Origin: Pinus tabuliformis
Lineage: Eukaryota; Streptophyta; Pinopsida; Pinales; Pinaceae
Assembly (NCBI GenBank): GCA_031772625.1
Contig: CM062819.1
Coordinates: 822,283,503-822,347,502 of the forward strand
Reading direction: 5' to 3'
Length of the DNA stretch: 64,000 nt
The notes under the pieces were generated by a model that was not told where the DNA came from, searched no databases, and was given only the letters and a program-made list of their open reading frames with translations. Shown piece after piece: positions 34,147-44,695 of this stretch. Within the stretch, counting starts at the first letter, position 1. Every line of letters starts with the position of its first letter. Made by a program: the position numbers and the translations under genes.

Positions 34147-34510
34147 CTCCCTCTCAACTAGGGAGAACTCCATCTGCAATTTGTCTGACCGTTGCTACTA
34201 TCCCAACCATCAAATGCACTGCCCTACATTGCTTGGCCTTGCTCTGCTATGCTCGAACTATGAAGAAGAAGAAATGATCGAGGATGTATCATACCATCCT
34301 CCACTGACCCAAAGTCAGTCTTAGAGTGTGTCATACCACTCTCACTGATCCCAGATCAATGGAGGTCATCCTAGCATAAGGAGTATGGTAGATACAACGA
34401 TGCGTCCATTGATAGTACTACTAATGGTCCCTAACCCCATTTCCCTACTCATTGATCAAATGAGAGGTACTTCCCATGAGTCCCAGACTACATGGGTAGG
34501 ATGCCTCGAC
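34147..34510 (-). other. Polypurine tract and trailer of E1
   Basis: It begins with a minus-strand purine tract (AGTTGAGAGGGAG) and then non-coding trailer, matching 47232-47594 of E2. It ends at the hAT target duplication GCCTCGAC (34503-34510). Confidence 0.7.
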
Positions 34511-35729
34511 CAATGTTGCACGAAGCGGGGATGAAACGGGGACGTTTTTTGGAAGCGGGGACACGGAAGCGTCATTTTACAAAAATCTAGGAAGCGAAGC
34601 GTCTGTTATATATATATATATATTTATTTTTTATTTTTTTGCATTTATACTCAAAACAAACATCCCAAATACCAAATTAGTTGTAGAAGACATGAAAACA
34701 TGCATATTTTTGCATAAATCAAGATAGATATAGCATCCATTGTACATTAATGATTAATTATTCGAGCATCAACCATTTAGATGCATCAACCATCTAGAAT
34801 CTAGATTCTTCTCTTGTCTAGCCTTTGCCTCTACCTCGATTGTCTAGGGATATTAGTCAACATTGCTCAATTTTGAACAAACTATCTAATTCAAGACATA
34901 AAATATGGTAGAAAAAGCTTAACATGCTTGATCGATGATTTTGACTTGATTGAAAGGTAATTTTTTTGCTAAGGGCGTGACAAAGGAGTTCAACAATTAA
35001 CACCACCAACACTAGGGTACATATAGGGCTTGGTGCTCTTGATTAAATGCTAATTGCATACCTTCATACTTGATATGATCTAATGAAATGCCACAATCCC
35101 ATTGATCTTGAATTCCTGAAAACTGTTAAGTCTGCTGAATTTTGAATAGGATATGAAATTCTATTTTCTCCATATGAAGTCCAATGAGGCTAGAACCACT
35201 CTCAAACATCCTAAGTCATTTAATGGTAATGTTAAAAATTTAAGTAAAAGGATGAAAATGAAAAATAAAGGAGAATGTCACTTTTACTTTAAGAATTTAA
35301 CATTACCATGAGGGAGCATCTGCTATATTTATATTTTTTTAATATTTTTTTTGCCTTCATTCCTCACCCTAACCCAAGGTGGACCCACCCCCAATATACA
35401 AACTCACTTAAAATTAAAAAACAAATTAAAAAAATCGATTTTCTAAACAGTGCGATGCTTTTTCCGGAAGCCTGTATGGAACCGTACGATTCGCCTTCTG
35501 AAGCGCCGCACTTCGTACGACCGAAGCGCCGTACGAAGCACGCTTCGGAGAATCGGAAGCGCGCTTCGGAGGGAAGCTTCCGGAATTTCCAGGAAGCGTC
35601 CAAAACAGGCGGAACCGCGCTTCCGAATTGTGGAGTTGCGCTTCCGGGGACACTTCCTATACGAATCCATACGGGATGCACTTCGGGCATTAGATCCGGG
35701 GGGGGGGGGGGGCGTTTCTTGCAACATTG
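34511..35729. mobile_element. Non-autonomous hAT element, 1219 bp
   Basis: The ends are CAATGTTGCACGAAGCG and CGTTTCTTGCAACATTG, inverted repeats. It is flanked by GCCTCGAC (34503-34510) and GCCTCTAC (35730-35737), an 8-bp duplication with one change. The corresponding place in E2 (47588-47600) reads GATGCCTCGACAGGAGAAC with no insertion, a true empty site. The right arm (35450-35720) is dense in GAAGCG/CGCTTC words and holds a run of 15 G. The many overlapping long open frames there reflect that repetitive composition, so I do not call genes. No transposase is present. Confidence 0.92.
35698..35712. repeat. G15 homopolymer
   Basis: Fifteen consecutive G residues lie near the right end of the hAT element. 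This is a likely length-variable site. Confidence 0.9.
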
Positions 35730-35737
35730 GCCTCTAC

Positions 35738-35970
35738 AGGAGAACTAATCATCATGTCCAAAGGAGAACGAATCATCCTGTCCAACAGTCACCACAGAGA
35801 ACTAATCATCGTGGTCCATAGGAGAATTAATCATCCTGTCCTACAGTTGCCACGGAGAACTAATCATCATGGCCCACAGGAGAACTAATCATCCCGTCCT
35901 ATAGTGGCCACAGAGAACAAATCATCCTAGCCCACAGGAGAACTAATCATCCTGTCGTACAGTCGCCACG
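35738..35970 (-). repeat. Tandem repeats in the E1 trailer, about 57-bp period
   Basis: The phrase GGAGAACTAATCATC recurs every 25-32 bases, forming two-part units of about 57 bases (CCTGTCCTACAGTCGCCAC alternating with CTGGCCCACA). The matching array in E2 is at 47596-47830. Confidence 0.85.
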
Positions 35971-36104
35971 GGGTGTCACAAGGGAAGGTTGAACCTTTCA
36001 CCCTGTACATAGTGCACCACCAGGGGATGATGAGTCGCCCTGTGGTCGCATGTCGCTCCAAGAAGTACCCCATGCCCCCATGGAGCTCCCTGAGCTCAAT
36101 ATTA

Positions 36105-38700
36105 TCATACTTGACCCTCATAAGAGGGTGTCTGAACGACACCAAGTTGTTCTTGGAAAGTCAAGAATTTGACCTTTCCCTGGGGCTTCGTCAAAATGTC
36201 GGCGACTTGTTCATCTGTACCGATATGTTGGAGCCTTATTGCTCCCCGCTGCACCATATCCCGAATATAGTGGTACCTGATATCGATATGCTTGGAGCGA
36301 TCATAAAATACGGGATTCTCTGATAAACGAATCCCGCTGTGGTTGTCACACAGGATCACGGTGGTATCCAATGTAAATCCAAACAGCTCACTAAAGAGCT
36401 TTCGCAACTAGATTGCCTCACAAGAGACCATACTAGCAACACTGTACTTTGCCTCGGCAGTGCTTAAAGCCACCGACTTCTGCTTCCTACTCATCCAGGA
36501 TATCGAGGCAGATCCCAAAGAGAAACAACACCTGGAAGTGCTCTTTCGGTACACCACATTGCCTGCCAAATCAACATCAGTATATCCAAGTAGTCTCACA
36601 TCTCCGACAGTGTATCTCAACCCATGAGTGATTGTGCCATGAAGATATCTCAACAGATTCTTGGCACCAATCCAATGTGTGTGGTGAGGCTCAATCATAT
36701 GTTGACTCAACGTGTTGACTGCAAAGCATATATCCGTACGGGAGTTTACCAAGAACATCAATGCTTCGACGAGTTGACAATATTCTGTAGCATTTCGTAA
36801 AGCAGGTCCGGCAGCACTAAAGCTTAGCTTCTTGAAGTCAAGCTCCATCGGGGTAGTCATGGGCTTGCAGTCCACCATACCGAATTTCTCCAATATTTTC
36901 ATCACGTATTTTCCTTGAGATGGGAAAATCTCCCCTGGTTTCTGCTAGATTTCCAATCCTAGGAAATAGTGCATTAGTCCTAGGTCTTTCATCTCAAACT
37001 CGGAAACCAACTCCCTCTTACATTTGAGAATGAGAGGGTTTGCACCTCTTAGAAAGAGGTCATCAACGTACAACACCAGTATGAGAGGTTTGTCATTTTC
37101 AACCTTAAAGTAAAGGTTAGGGTCGGCTTCACTCCTAGTGAATCCAAACTTCATCAGGTAGCTATCGATCCTCTCATACCATGCTCAGGGTGCCTGCTTT
37201 AGCCCATGAAGGGCTCTCTTCAACTTGCACACATGAGATTTTCGATCATGAATCTCAAATCCTTCGGGTTGCTCCACATAGACCTCCTCTTTGATCAAAC
37301 CATGCAAGAACATGGTCTTGACATCCATTTGATGTAGGTTCCATCCTTGTGAAGCAGCAAGGGCTATGATCGAGCGGATGGTGGTATATCGGGCAACAGG
37401 TGAAATATCTTGTGACTTGTCATACTCTATACCTTCCTTCTGAGAGAAGCCACGAGTGACAAAACGAGCCTTATACTTTTCCGCACTTCCATCAACTGCA
37501 TGCTTTATCTTGTAAAGGCATATCAAAGTGACAACTGCTTTGTCCTGGGGTCTGGGGACCACATCCCAGACATTGTTTTTCATGACAGACTCATGTTCCT
37601 TAGTCATAGCATCCCTCCATACTTGATGCTTAAGAGCTTCTGCGAATGGCGAAGGCTCATTTTGGATGATCGTGCTCATGATGGTCAAGTATCCCTGATA
37701 CCTGGTCGGCATCTTACTTTCCCAGAAGGTTCCCCTAGGTGCAACGTGCCCTTCAACATCATCAAGTGTCCCCCTAAGCCATGAAGGCCTCTTCCTAGAA
37801 GAGGAAGGCTCTTGTGGAGGAGGATCAATAGGATCCATAGGATCTTCCACATCGGGCATCGTCTCTTCTTCCTTTTCCTTTGGTTCCCTAGTGTCAGCTT
37901 CTTTAGATCCCCTTTGAGTAGGAAGATTGTCAACTTTGCTAAGAGCCATATCTTTGTCAAAGGTGACATCATGGCTAATCTCAATTTCCCTTTGACCAAC
38001 CACATAGATTCTATAGCCCTTAGTGTTTTTGCTATACCCCACGAAGATTCCTTTCTTTCCAGATGCACCCAATTTATTCCTCTTCTCCTTCGGCACATGA
38101 AAATATACTAGACTTCCAAAAATTTTAAAATGAGATATGTTAGGTTTCTTACCAGTGAACATCTCTTCGGGAGTCTTAGAACCCAATGCTTGATGAGGGC
38201 ATCGGTTTTGAACATATACGACGGTATTTGCAGCTTCGGCCCATAGAAACTTTGGAAGTCTTTGATCATGAAGCATAGCACGGACGGCTTCCACAATCAT
38301 ACAATTCTTCCTTTCTGCCACACCATTCTGCTTAGGAGTATATGGTGTTGTAGTCTCCCTCTTAATTCCAGCCTCCTTGCAAAAGTCATGCAACTCATTG
38401 GATTTATACTCAGTCCCATTATCAGTCCTTAAGATCTTGATCTTCGTTTCGTTTTGATTCTCGATCAAGGCTTTGAAGTGACAAAACCAAGTGAACACTT
38501 CATCCCTCTTTTTCAAGAAGTATATCCAAGTCTTGCGAGAATAATCATCTGTAAAAGTGAGGTAATATAAATATCCTCCCAAAGAGTTCAAAGGCATCAT
38601 ACCAGATATGTCTTGAGTGAACCAACTGCAATATATTGGAGGTCTTGCTTTGGCGTGAGGGGAATGGTCCCCTTTTGAGCTTTCCCCTTTTGAGCTTTCT
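36105..38700 (-). pseudogene. pol: E1 integrase, reverse transcriptase and RNase H
   Basis: Integrase (38726-37900) has D in TQDISGMM, D in LRTDNGTEY and E in GVAERKN. Reverse transcriptase follows, with LVLYVDDLFLRG near 37060. RNase H contains GYTDVDLAG and CDNHSGI. Stops interrupt at 37185 (APR to AP-stop), at 36945 (after YFLGLEI) and at 36408 (AI-stop-LRKLF, from a tryptophan). The stop at 36945 is also present at the same codon in E2. Integrase is cut near its start by element H, and the rest lies beyond 44695. It is not functional. Confidence 0.87.
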
Positions 38701-38705
38701 TTCAG

Positions 38706-39165
38706 TGTTAGGATATTCCGACACATAGGATATAGTTAAGTTCAACTTGGTCTAGTATAGAGTTAGGTTAGAGTTAGGTAAAGTGTGTTTCTTTACCGTT
38801 GTACATTTTGTAACTTACAATCCGACGGTCACGATATGTAGTGATCCGACGGTTCACTCTCACCTCGGTATTACCGACACTTGATCCGTGGCTTGACACC
38901 CGATTGGTCCATGAGTTCTATTTAAAGCGCATGGAGGGTCATTGTTCGGGCAATCCGTGCATGAGAGAAGCTTATGTAAATTTTCATTCTTTGATTAATA
39001 AATTGCCTGTAGTACCCACGTTGGGACAGGCCGTGGACTGTTTCCCTCCTTGCACTCTGAGGGTTTTAACCACGTCAAAAATACTGGTGTATTGATTTGA
39101 GATCTGGTTGTGAGCGGTGTCCTTTTGGTATTCTTTCTGTGGAACTTACCCTGTAACTTCCTACA
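38706..39165 (+). repeat. 5' LTR of H (460 bp)
   Basis: It starts TGTTAGGATATTC and ends CTTCCTACA. A TATA-type box (CTATTTAAAG) lies at 38918-38927 and an AATAAA signal at 38997-39002, so promoter and poly(A) signal are both recognisable. Confidence 0.95.
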
Positions 39166-39177
39166 TGGTATCGGAGC
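39166..39177 (+). other. Primer binding site of H
   Basis: TGGTATCGGAGC directly follows the LTR. It is the common initiator tRNA-Met primer-site variant, shared with E2. Confidence 0.9.
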
Positions 39178-39802
39178 TATTTGAGGGCCGCGTCCGTTGG
39201 TGATCCAAATCTGAAGCCGGTAGAACTGCATGCGGCTGTCGTTTCCTAGATCTGCTGTTTCTGACTGCTTTCGGGCCGAGAGGACTGCTCTGTTGCGTTC
39301 GGAGCATCTGTTCCAGTGAGGAACCCCTTTCGTTTCACGCGAAAAGGTTTCCGGTAGCCCTAGCTGCGTCATTTTTCAGATCGGGAGGTATACAGTGTTT
39401 TTTTGCAGTTTACTGTTATTTTCTCTCTGCTTATTTCGGTCTCAGTTTATTTAGCCTTTTTTTAACCGGATCTATACCTTTCATTTCTGCGTATGCTCTT
39501 TGCCCTGCGACTCTGTGCGATCTGGGCAAATCAGAAACAGAAAGGAAGGATTTTTCTCATGCGTATGCTCTTTTCCCTGCACCTTAGTGTGATCTCGGAA
39601 AATCAGAAACATTGAGAAAAATATTTAGTTTTTCGGCTAAAGCTAACTTTGAGATTTTTTTTTAAAATTTCTAGTTTTTTTGGCTAAAGCTAACTTCGAG
39701 CCGTAAGGATCGTTTTTCTTTGCATATTCGTGTTGGGTTTTGTGTTTTGTGTTTTGTAGGAAAAAAGAGCTTTCTCAAGGCAAGCACGCAAACCAAGCCC
39801 CC

Positions 39803-39837
<35 letters not shown>

Positions 39838-40105
39838 AAATTTTTTGTATAGATCAATTGGTTCAAAGCTATTTTAAGAGAGTAGAGGTCTTGGGTTCAA
39901 GTCTCCATTTTGTGGGGGCGGATTTTTTCATTCCCGCACATTCGCGCACTTTGCCGGCAACGTCAACATTTTTTTTTCAAAAAGCCATAACTTCTTCATC
40001 CGGAAGCCTTTTTCAGAGCCGTTTTTTTTAAAAACCGCCTATTTTTTCGAGATCTATCCATTGGAACACTTACTTTCAGCATCTTCAGCTTCAGTTTTTT
40101 TTAAA
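39178..40105 (+). other. 5' leader of H with microsatellite and tRNA-like insert
   Basis: It contains partially duplicated phrases (GCGTATGCTCTTTGCCCTGC near 39490 and GCGTATGCTCTTTTCCCTGC near 39560; GGCTAAAGCTAACTT near 39635 and 39680). A C16 run followed by (TC)n lies at 39798-39837. A tRNA-like segment follows, with A-box-like TCAATTGGTTCAAAGC (39854-39869) and B-box-like GGGTTCAAGTCTCC (39893-39906). No gene is present. Confidence 0.7.
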
Positions 40106-40900
40106 ATGGAAAGTCCATGCCAAGTCATTCTTGACAGCACTAACTACTTCCAATGGGTAGCCTACATGGGAGATTTACTTAGAAGTAAAGGTCTCTACAG
40201 AATAGCCACAGACCAAGAGAAGAAACCAAAAGATGAAGACAAGGCGGCAAAATGGGAAAATAGACAAGATCAAGCACGTGGTTTGATAGGGATGTCTGTT
40301 TCTCCTGATCTTAGATTCCACATTGCAGAACTTGAGACTCCTCATGAAGCATTAGAAAAACTTGCTAAAGTTTTTGGAATTAAAAATGAAATTAGAGCCC
40401 ATCAACTTGAAAATGAGCTGCTTACTTTGGATCCTAATAATTTTTCTTGCATTGAAGATTTCTTGTCCAAATTCAAGACCCTTAGATATCTCTTGGAAGG
40501 TGTTAAAGTTAAGAAAGAAGATGGTAACCTCATTTATTCCATCCTTACTAAGTTGGGACCAGCCTACTCTGTATTTGTTTCCACTTTCCATTCTACAAGG
40601 GAAGCTTTCATTTGTCAAGGACAAGAATACAAGGCCCCTTCCTTTGACTCCTTTTGTGATTCCTTAATAAGAGAACAAGAAAAACTCTTACACCTTGGTC
40701 TTCTTAATCTTGGAAACTCCTCCACGAAAGCGTTAGCCGCCCAGCAGCAACCAAATTCAAAGAATCCTAAGAAGTCATATCCTCAAAAGAATGGTCCTAA
40801 ACCATCTCAGCCTCAAAATGAAAGATCATTTCAGCAAAATGATAAGACCAATAAAAACAAATGGAAGAAGTCTGATAGACATTGTAACTTTTGTAATTGA
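40106..40900 (+). CDS. gag: Copia gag of H, ended by TGA inside the zinc knuckle
   Basis: The start is ATG 40106 (context AAAATGGA). The upstream open frame has no ATG. The capsid region includes NYFQWVAYMGDLLRSKGLY and the UBN2-type segment FLSKFKTLRYLLEGVK. A basic Asn/Gln/Lys-rich linker follows. The frame stops at TGA 40898-40900 in the middle of a zinc knuckle (CNFCN-stop-DGHLESKC). The frame downstream continues without shift into pol. The TGA most likely arose by one substitution, since it removes half the RNA-binding knuckle. Readthrough is possible but the following bases (GATGGC) do not match a known strong readthrough signal. Confidence 0.9.
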   Translation: MESPCQVILDSTNYFQWVAYMGDLLRSKGLYRIATDQEKKPKDEDKAAKWENRQDQARGLIGMSVSPDLRFHIAELETPHEALEKLAKVFGIKNEIRAHQLENELLTLDPNNFSCIEDFLSKFKTLRYLLEGVKVKKEDGNLIYSILTKLGPAYSVFVSTFHSTREAFICQGQEYKAPSFDSFCDSLIREQEKLLHLGLLNLGNSSTKALAAQQQPNSKNPKKSYPQKNGPKPSQPQNERSFQQNDKTNKNKWKKSDRHCNFCN

Positions 40901-43900
40901 GATGGCCACTTAGAATCTAAATGCTTTAAGAAGATGGAAGCCTTGGAAGCCGCAATGAAGAAACATAACATCCATGTGGAGCCTACTTCAACTTCAACTT
41001 CCGGAATGGCACTTTCTGCATGTCATTATCAATCATCTCAGTCTGGTTATGCATTAAATGTATCTTCTTCTTCTTCTCATTCTCATGAGTGGCTCATTGA
41101 TTCTGGAGCCTCTTGTCACATGGCCAAAAATCAAGCCATGTTTTCTTCTTTAAATGATTGTAACACCAAAAATATATATATTGGTGATGATAGATCTCTT
41201 AATGTTGTAGGGACTGGAACTGTTCATCTAGACAATGGTCAGTTTAATGATGTATTATGTGTTCCAACCTTATCCTGCAACCTTCTATCTGTCTATCAGA
41301 TAACTCATTCAGGTGAAGGTAAAATTGTTGAATTTTCACCTCATGATGTTGTAATCAAGGATCTAAAAGATCCTAAACAGATTCTAGCTACTGGTCTTGC
41401 TGATGATTCCAAAAGGTTGTATAAGTTTCACAACTTTGGGTCATCCAATCTTCCCTCAGTATTTGTTGCTCATAATGATGAAGTGAGCAAACTTTGGCAT
41501 GAGCGATTTGGTCACTTAAACTATCGCTCCCTTCAGCATCTATGTAAAGAAAATATGGTGACAGGTCTTCCTATGATATCTTGCAGAGATGGTGTTTGTT
41601 CCGGATGTGTACTCGGAAAACATCATCGGGACAGTTTTGACAAACGTGCCTCTTGGCACGCCTCAGCCCCTTTACAGCTTGTGCACAGTGATTTATGTGG
41701 TCCTCTTCCTGTTGCTTCATTCTCTGGCTGCAAGTACTTCGTAACTTTCATTGATGATTTCTCCAGACGCACTTGGGTATACTTCTTAAAACTCAAGAGT
41801 GAAGTATTTAACACTTTTTTGGCCTTCAAAGCCTTTGTTGAAAAACAATCTGGACATCAAATTCTTAAGCTAAGAACTGATAATGGTGGAGAATATGTTA
41901 AAAACACATTCATCAACTTTTGCACCGAAAATGGAATTCAAATGCAACATACTGTTCCATACACTCCACAACAAAATGGTGTAGCTGAAAGGAAAAATCG
42001 CACCTTAAAGGAAATGGCTAATTGTATGCTGCAATCTAAAGGACTCAGTCTTAGTTTTTGGGCCGAAGCAATTAATTGTGCAAATTATATAATCAATCGC
42101 ACTCCTACTAAGGTTCTAGAGAATATCACTCCAGAAGAAGCTTGGAGTTCCATTAAACCAGATGTAAGTCACTTTCGTGTGTTTGGAAGTGAAGCATGGG
42201 CCCATATTCCAGATGAAAAGCATAAAGCTTTAGAACCTAAGAGTGAGAAATGTACTTTTGTTGGATATTCTGAAGATGTAAAAGGTTATAGACTTATTCC
42301 ATTTAAGTCCAAAAATGTTATCATTAGAAGAGATGTAAAATTTGATGAAAATAAATCGGCCTGCGAGCCTAGTCCGGCGGATGTGCCACCTCTTCCTATC
42401 TCTTCTACTTTTGAAAACATTTCTTCTTCAGATGATGAAAGCGAGGATGATAATCCTCCCCCACCTTCTCAGGATCCTCAACTTCCAAGATGGGTCCGTG
42501 CTACTCGGGATGCAGCAGGTGATCTTGCCGGTGATCCTACAGATCAGCGACGTACACGTTCTCAGTTTGAAAGAGCCTCTTCTTTACTGGCTCAAGCTCC
42601 AGTAAATCATGATCCTGACACTTTTGCAGAAGCTTCAGGCCATCCACATTGGGAAGCAGCTATGAATGAAGAATATCATTCATTGATGACAAATGATACA
42701 TGGGATCTTGTTCCTCTACCAAAGGGACGCAAACTTGTTAGATGTAAATGGGTTTACAGAACCAAGTATGGACCAGATGGGAAAGTTGATAAACATAAAG
42801 CTCGTCTCGTTGCTAAGGGCTTTTCACAGGTTGAAGGCATTGACTACACTGAAACCTTCTCCCCTGTTGCCAAAATGAACTCTATCCGCCTTGTTCTTTC
42901 CCTTGCTGCCTCTTTAAAATGGGAAGTCCATCAGATGGATGTTAAATCTGCCTTCTTGCATGGGGACTTGCAGGAAGAAATCTATATGGAACAACCCATT
43001 GGCTTCATACAAACAGACTCCAGCCTTGTTTGTCGACTTAAGAAATCCCTTTATGGCCTCAAGCAAGCTCCTCGGGCTTGGTATGCCAAAATGGATAGCT
43101 TTCTTTTAGAATCTGGCTTTTCTAGGTGTCATTCTGACAATACTGTCTACACCAAGAAAGTGGGCAACTCTCTTATCATCCTTGTTCTTTATGTTGATGA
43201 TCTTATTCTTACTGGTAGTGATCCCAACCTTATAAACCATGTGAAGTCAAGCCTTAAAAAGAAATTTGAAATGACAGACTTAGGCCACTTACACTATTTT
43301 CTCGGTCTTCAAGTCTTGCAATCCCAAGAGGGTATTTTCCTTTCCCAGTCCAAGTATGCTTGTGATATTCTTCGTCATTTTCACATGGAAGACTGTAAGC
43401 CAGCCCCTTCTCCCTTTCAGTCTGGAGTCAAACTTTCAGTCTCTTGTACTTCTCCTGAAGTTGATGCTACCTTATACCGTCAACTTGTCGGAAAACTCTT
43501 GTATTTAACCCATACTCGTCCTGATCTTTCCTTTGCTGTTGGCCTTGTTGCTCGTTTTATGCAAAACCCCCGTGAAAGTCATTGGAAAGCAGCTAAAAGA
43601 ATACTTCGTTATGTTCGAGGTACAGTACAGTTTGGGATTCATTACAGTGCCAAAGCAGCTCCTCTGTTAGTTGGTTTCACTGATTCTGATTGGGCTGGTG
43701 ACCCTGATGATCGGAAGTCTACTGCCGGTTATGTCTTCACTCTTGGTTCAGGACCTATTACATGGGCTTGTAAGAAACAGGCTGCAATTTCTCTTTCGTC
43801 AGCAGAAGCAGAGTATCGTGGTGCCGTGGAAGCTAGTAAGGAAGCCTTGTGGCTTCGTCAGATCCTATCAGAGTTTGGCTTTGAGCAGCAGCATCCAACC

Positions 43901-44149
43901 ACACTTTGGTGTGATAATCAAAGTGCCATTCAGCTATGCAAAGATCCAGTCCAGCATCAGCGCAGCAAACACATTGAACTACACATGCACTTCATCAGAA
44001 AGCTCATTCATGACCATGTTCTTGAAGTGCAATATTGTCCAACAGATGATCAGGTTGCAGACATCTTCACAAAGGCTCTCACAGAGGCGAAGTTCACTAA
44101 ACTTCGATATATGCTTGGAGTTCAGGAAGTTGTCACTAAGGGGGGATAG
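40901..44149 (+). CDS. pol: Copia pol of H (protease, integrase, reverse transcriptase, RNase H)
   Basis: It is in the same frame as gag, after the TGA. Counting from ATG 40934 (1071 residues), protease has LIDSGAS with D56. The GAG-pre-integrase segment is at 187-235. Integrase has D253, D316 and E352. Reverse transcriptase has YVDD at 753-756 and RNase H has D917, E958 and D994. The C-terminus, ADIFTKALTEAKF...VTKGG, is followed by TAG. All catalytic residues are intact with no other stop, unlike every other copia here except G. Translation would need readthrough of the gag TGA, an internal start or help from another element. Confidence 0.93.
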   Translation, partial: DGHLESKCFKKMEALEAAMKKHNIHVEPTSTSTSGMALSACHYQSSQSGYALNVSSSSSHSHEWLIDSGASCHMAKNQAMFSSLNDCNTKNIYIGDDRSLNVVGTGTVHLDNGQFNDVLCVPTLSCNLLSVYQITHSGEGKIVEFSPHDVVIKDLKDPKQILATGLADDSKRLYKFHNFGSSNLPSVFVAHNDEVSKLWHERFGHLNYRSLQHLCKENMVTGLPMISCRDGVCSGCVLGKHHRDSFDKRASWHASAPLQLVHSDLCGPLPVASFSGCKYFVTFIDDFSRRTWVYFLKLKSEVFNTFLAFKAFVEKQSGHQILKLRTDNGGEYVKNTFINFCTENGIQMQHTVPYTPQQNGVAERKNRTLKEMANCMLQSKGLSLSFWAEAINCANYIINRTPTKVLENITPEEAWSSIKPDVSHFRVFGSEAWAHIPDEKHKALEPKSEKCTFVGYSEDVKGYRLIPFKSKNVIIRRDVKFDENKSACEPSPADVPPLPISSTFENISSSDDESEDDNPPPPSQDPQLPRWVRATRDAAGDLAGDPTDQRRTRSQFERASSLLAQAPVNHDPDTFAEASGHPHWEAAMNEEYHSLMTNDTWDLVPLPKGRKLVRCKWVYRTKYGPDGKVDKHKARLVAKGFSQVEGIDYTETFSPVAKMNSIRLVLSLAASLKWEVHQMDVKSAFLHGDLQEEIYMEQPIGFIQTDSSLVCRLKKSLYGLKQAPRAWYAKMDSFLLESGFSRCHSDNTVYTKKVGNSLIILVLYVDDLILTGSDPNLINHVKSSLKKKFEMTDLGHLHYFLGLQVLQSQEGIFLSQSKYACDILRHFHMEDCKPAPSPFQSGVKLSVSCTSPEVDATLYRQLVGKLLYLTHTRPDLSFAVGLVARFMQNPRESHWKAAKRILRYVRGTVQFGIHYSAKAAPLLVGFTDSDWAGDPDDRKSTAGYVFTLGSGPITWACKKQAAISLSSAEAEYRGAVEASKEALWLRQILSEFGFEQQHPTTLWCDNQSAIQLCKDPVQHQRSKHIELHMHFIRKLIHDHVLEVQYCPTDDQVADIFTKALTEAKFTKLRYMLGVQEVVTKGG
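44137..44146 (+). other. First purine tract of H, at the pol stop
   Basis: TAAGGGGGGA encodes the last KGG of pol and is identical to the polypurine tract 84 bases downstream. Confidence 0.8.
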
Positions 44150-44220
44150 GCTCTAGTGCCTCCTTCCTTCTCCTATTGTGTCATATTTGTAAATCCTTCA
44201 ATCCTATCCCAAGTTGTTCT

Positions 44221-44230
44221 TAAGGGGGGA
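44221..44230 (+). other. Polypurine tract of H
   Basis: TAAGGGGGGA abuts the 3' LTR start TGTTAGG, the correct position for plus-strand priming. Confidence 0.9.
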
Positions 44231-44690
44231 TGTTAGGATATTCCGACACATAGGATATAGTTAAGTTCAACTTGGTCTAGTATAGAGTTAGGTTAGAGTT
44301 AGGTAAAGTGTGTTTCTTTACCGTTGTACATTTTGTAACTTACAATCCGACGGTCACGATATGTAGTGATCCGACGGTTCACTCTCACCTCGGTATTACC
44401 GACACTTGATCCGTGGCTTGACACCCGATTGGTCCATGAGTTCTATTTAAAGCGCATGGAGGGTCATTGTTCGGGCAATCCGTGCATGAGAGAAGCTTAT
44501 GTAAATTTTCATTCTTTGATTAATAAATTGCCTGTAGTACCCACGTTGGGACAGGCCGTGGACTGTTTCCCTCCTTGCACTCTGAGGGTTTTAACCACGT
44601 CAAAAATACTGGTGTATTGATTTGAGATCTGGTTGTGAGCGGTGTCCTTTTGGTATTCTTTCTGTGGAACTTACCCTGTAACTTCCTACA
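44231..44690 (+). repeat. 3' LTR of H (460 bp)
   Basis: It appears identical to 38706-39165. It is followed by TTCAG, the second copy of the target duplication. Confidence 0.95.
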
Positions 44691-44695
44691 TTCAG

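Larger units (their letters stand above)
38706..44690 (+). mobile_element. Copia element H, 5985 bp, very young
   Basis: Two 460-bp LTRs look identical base for base, flanked by TTCAG on both sides (38701-38705, 44691-44695). It contains a primer site, a 940-bp leader, gag and pol in one frame split by a single TGA, and a polypurine tract. It lies in the opposite orientation inside the integrase of E1. Identical LTRs make it the youngest insertion in the window. Confidence 0.95.

Noticed and set aside
35308..35821. Several overlapping open frames of 75-146 codons on both strands
   Set aside because: They coincide with the GAAGCG/CGCTTC-rich arm of a hAT element. Lack of stops is explained by GC-rich repetition, and all frames are open at once.
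38841..39095. 84-codon open frame, identical at 44366-44620
   Set aside because: Both lie inside the two LTRs of H. Identity reflects LTR duplication, not conserved protein.
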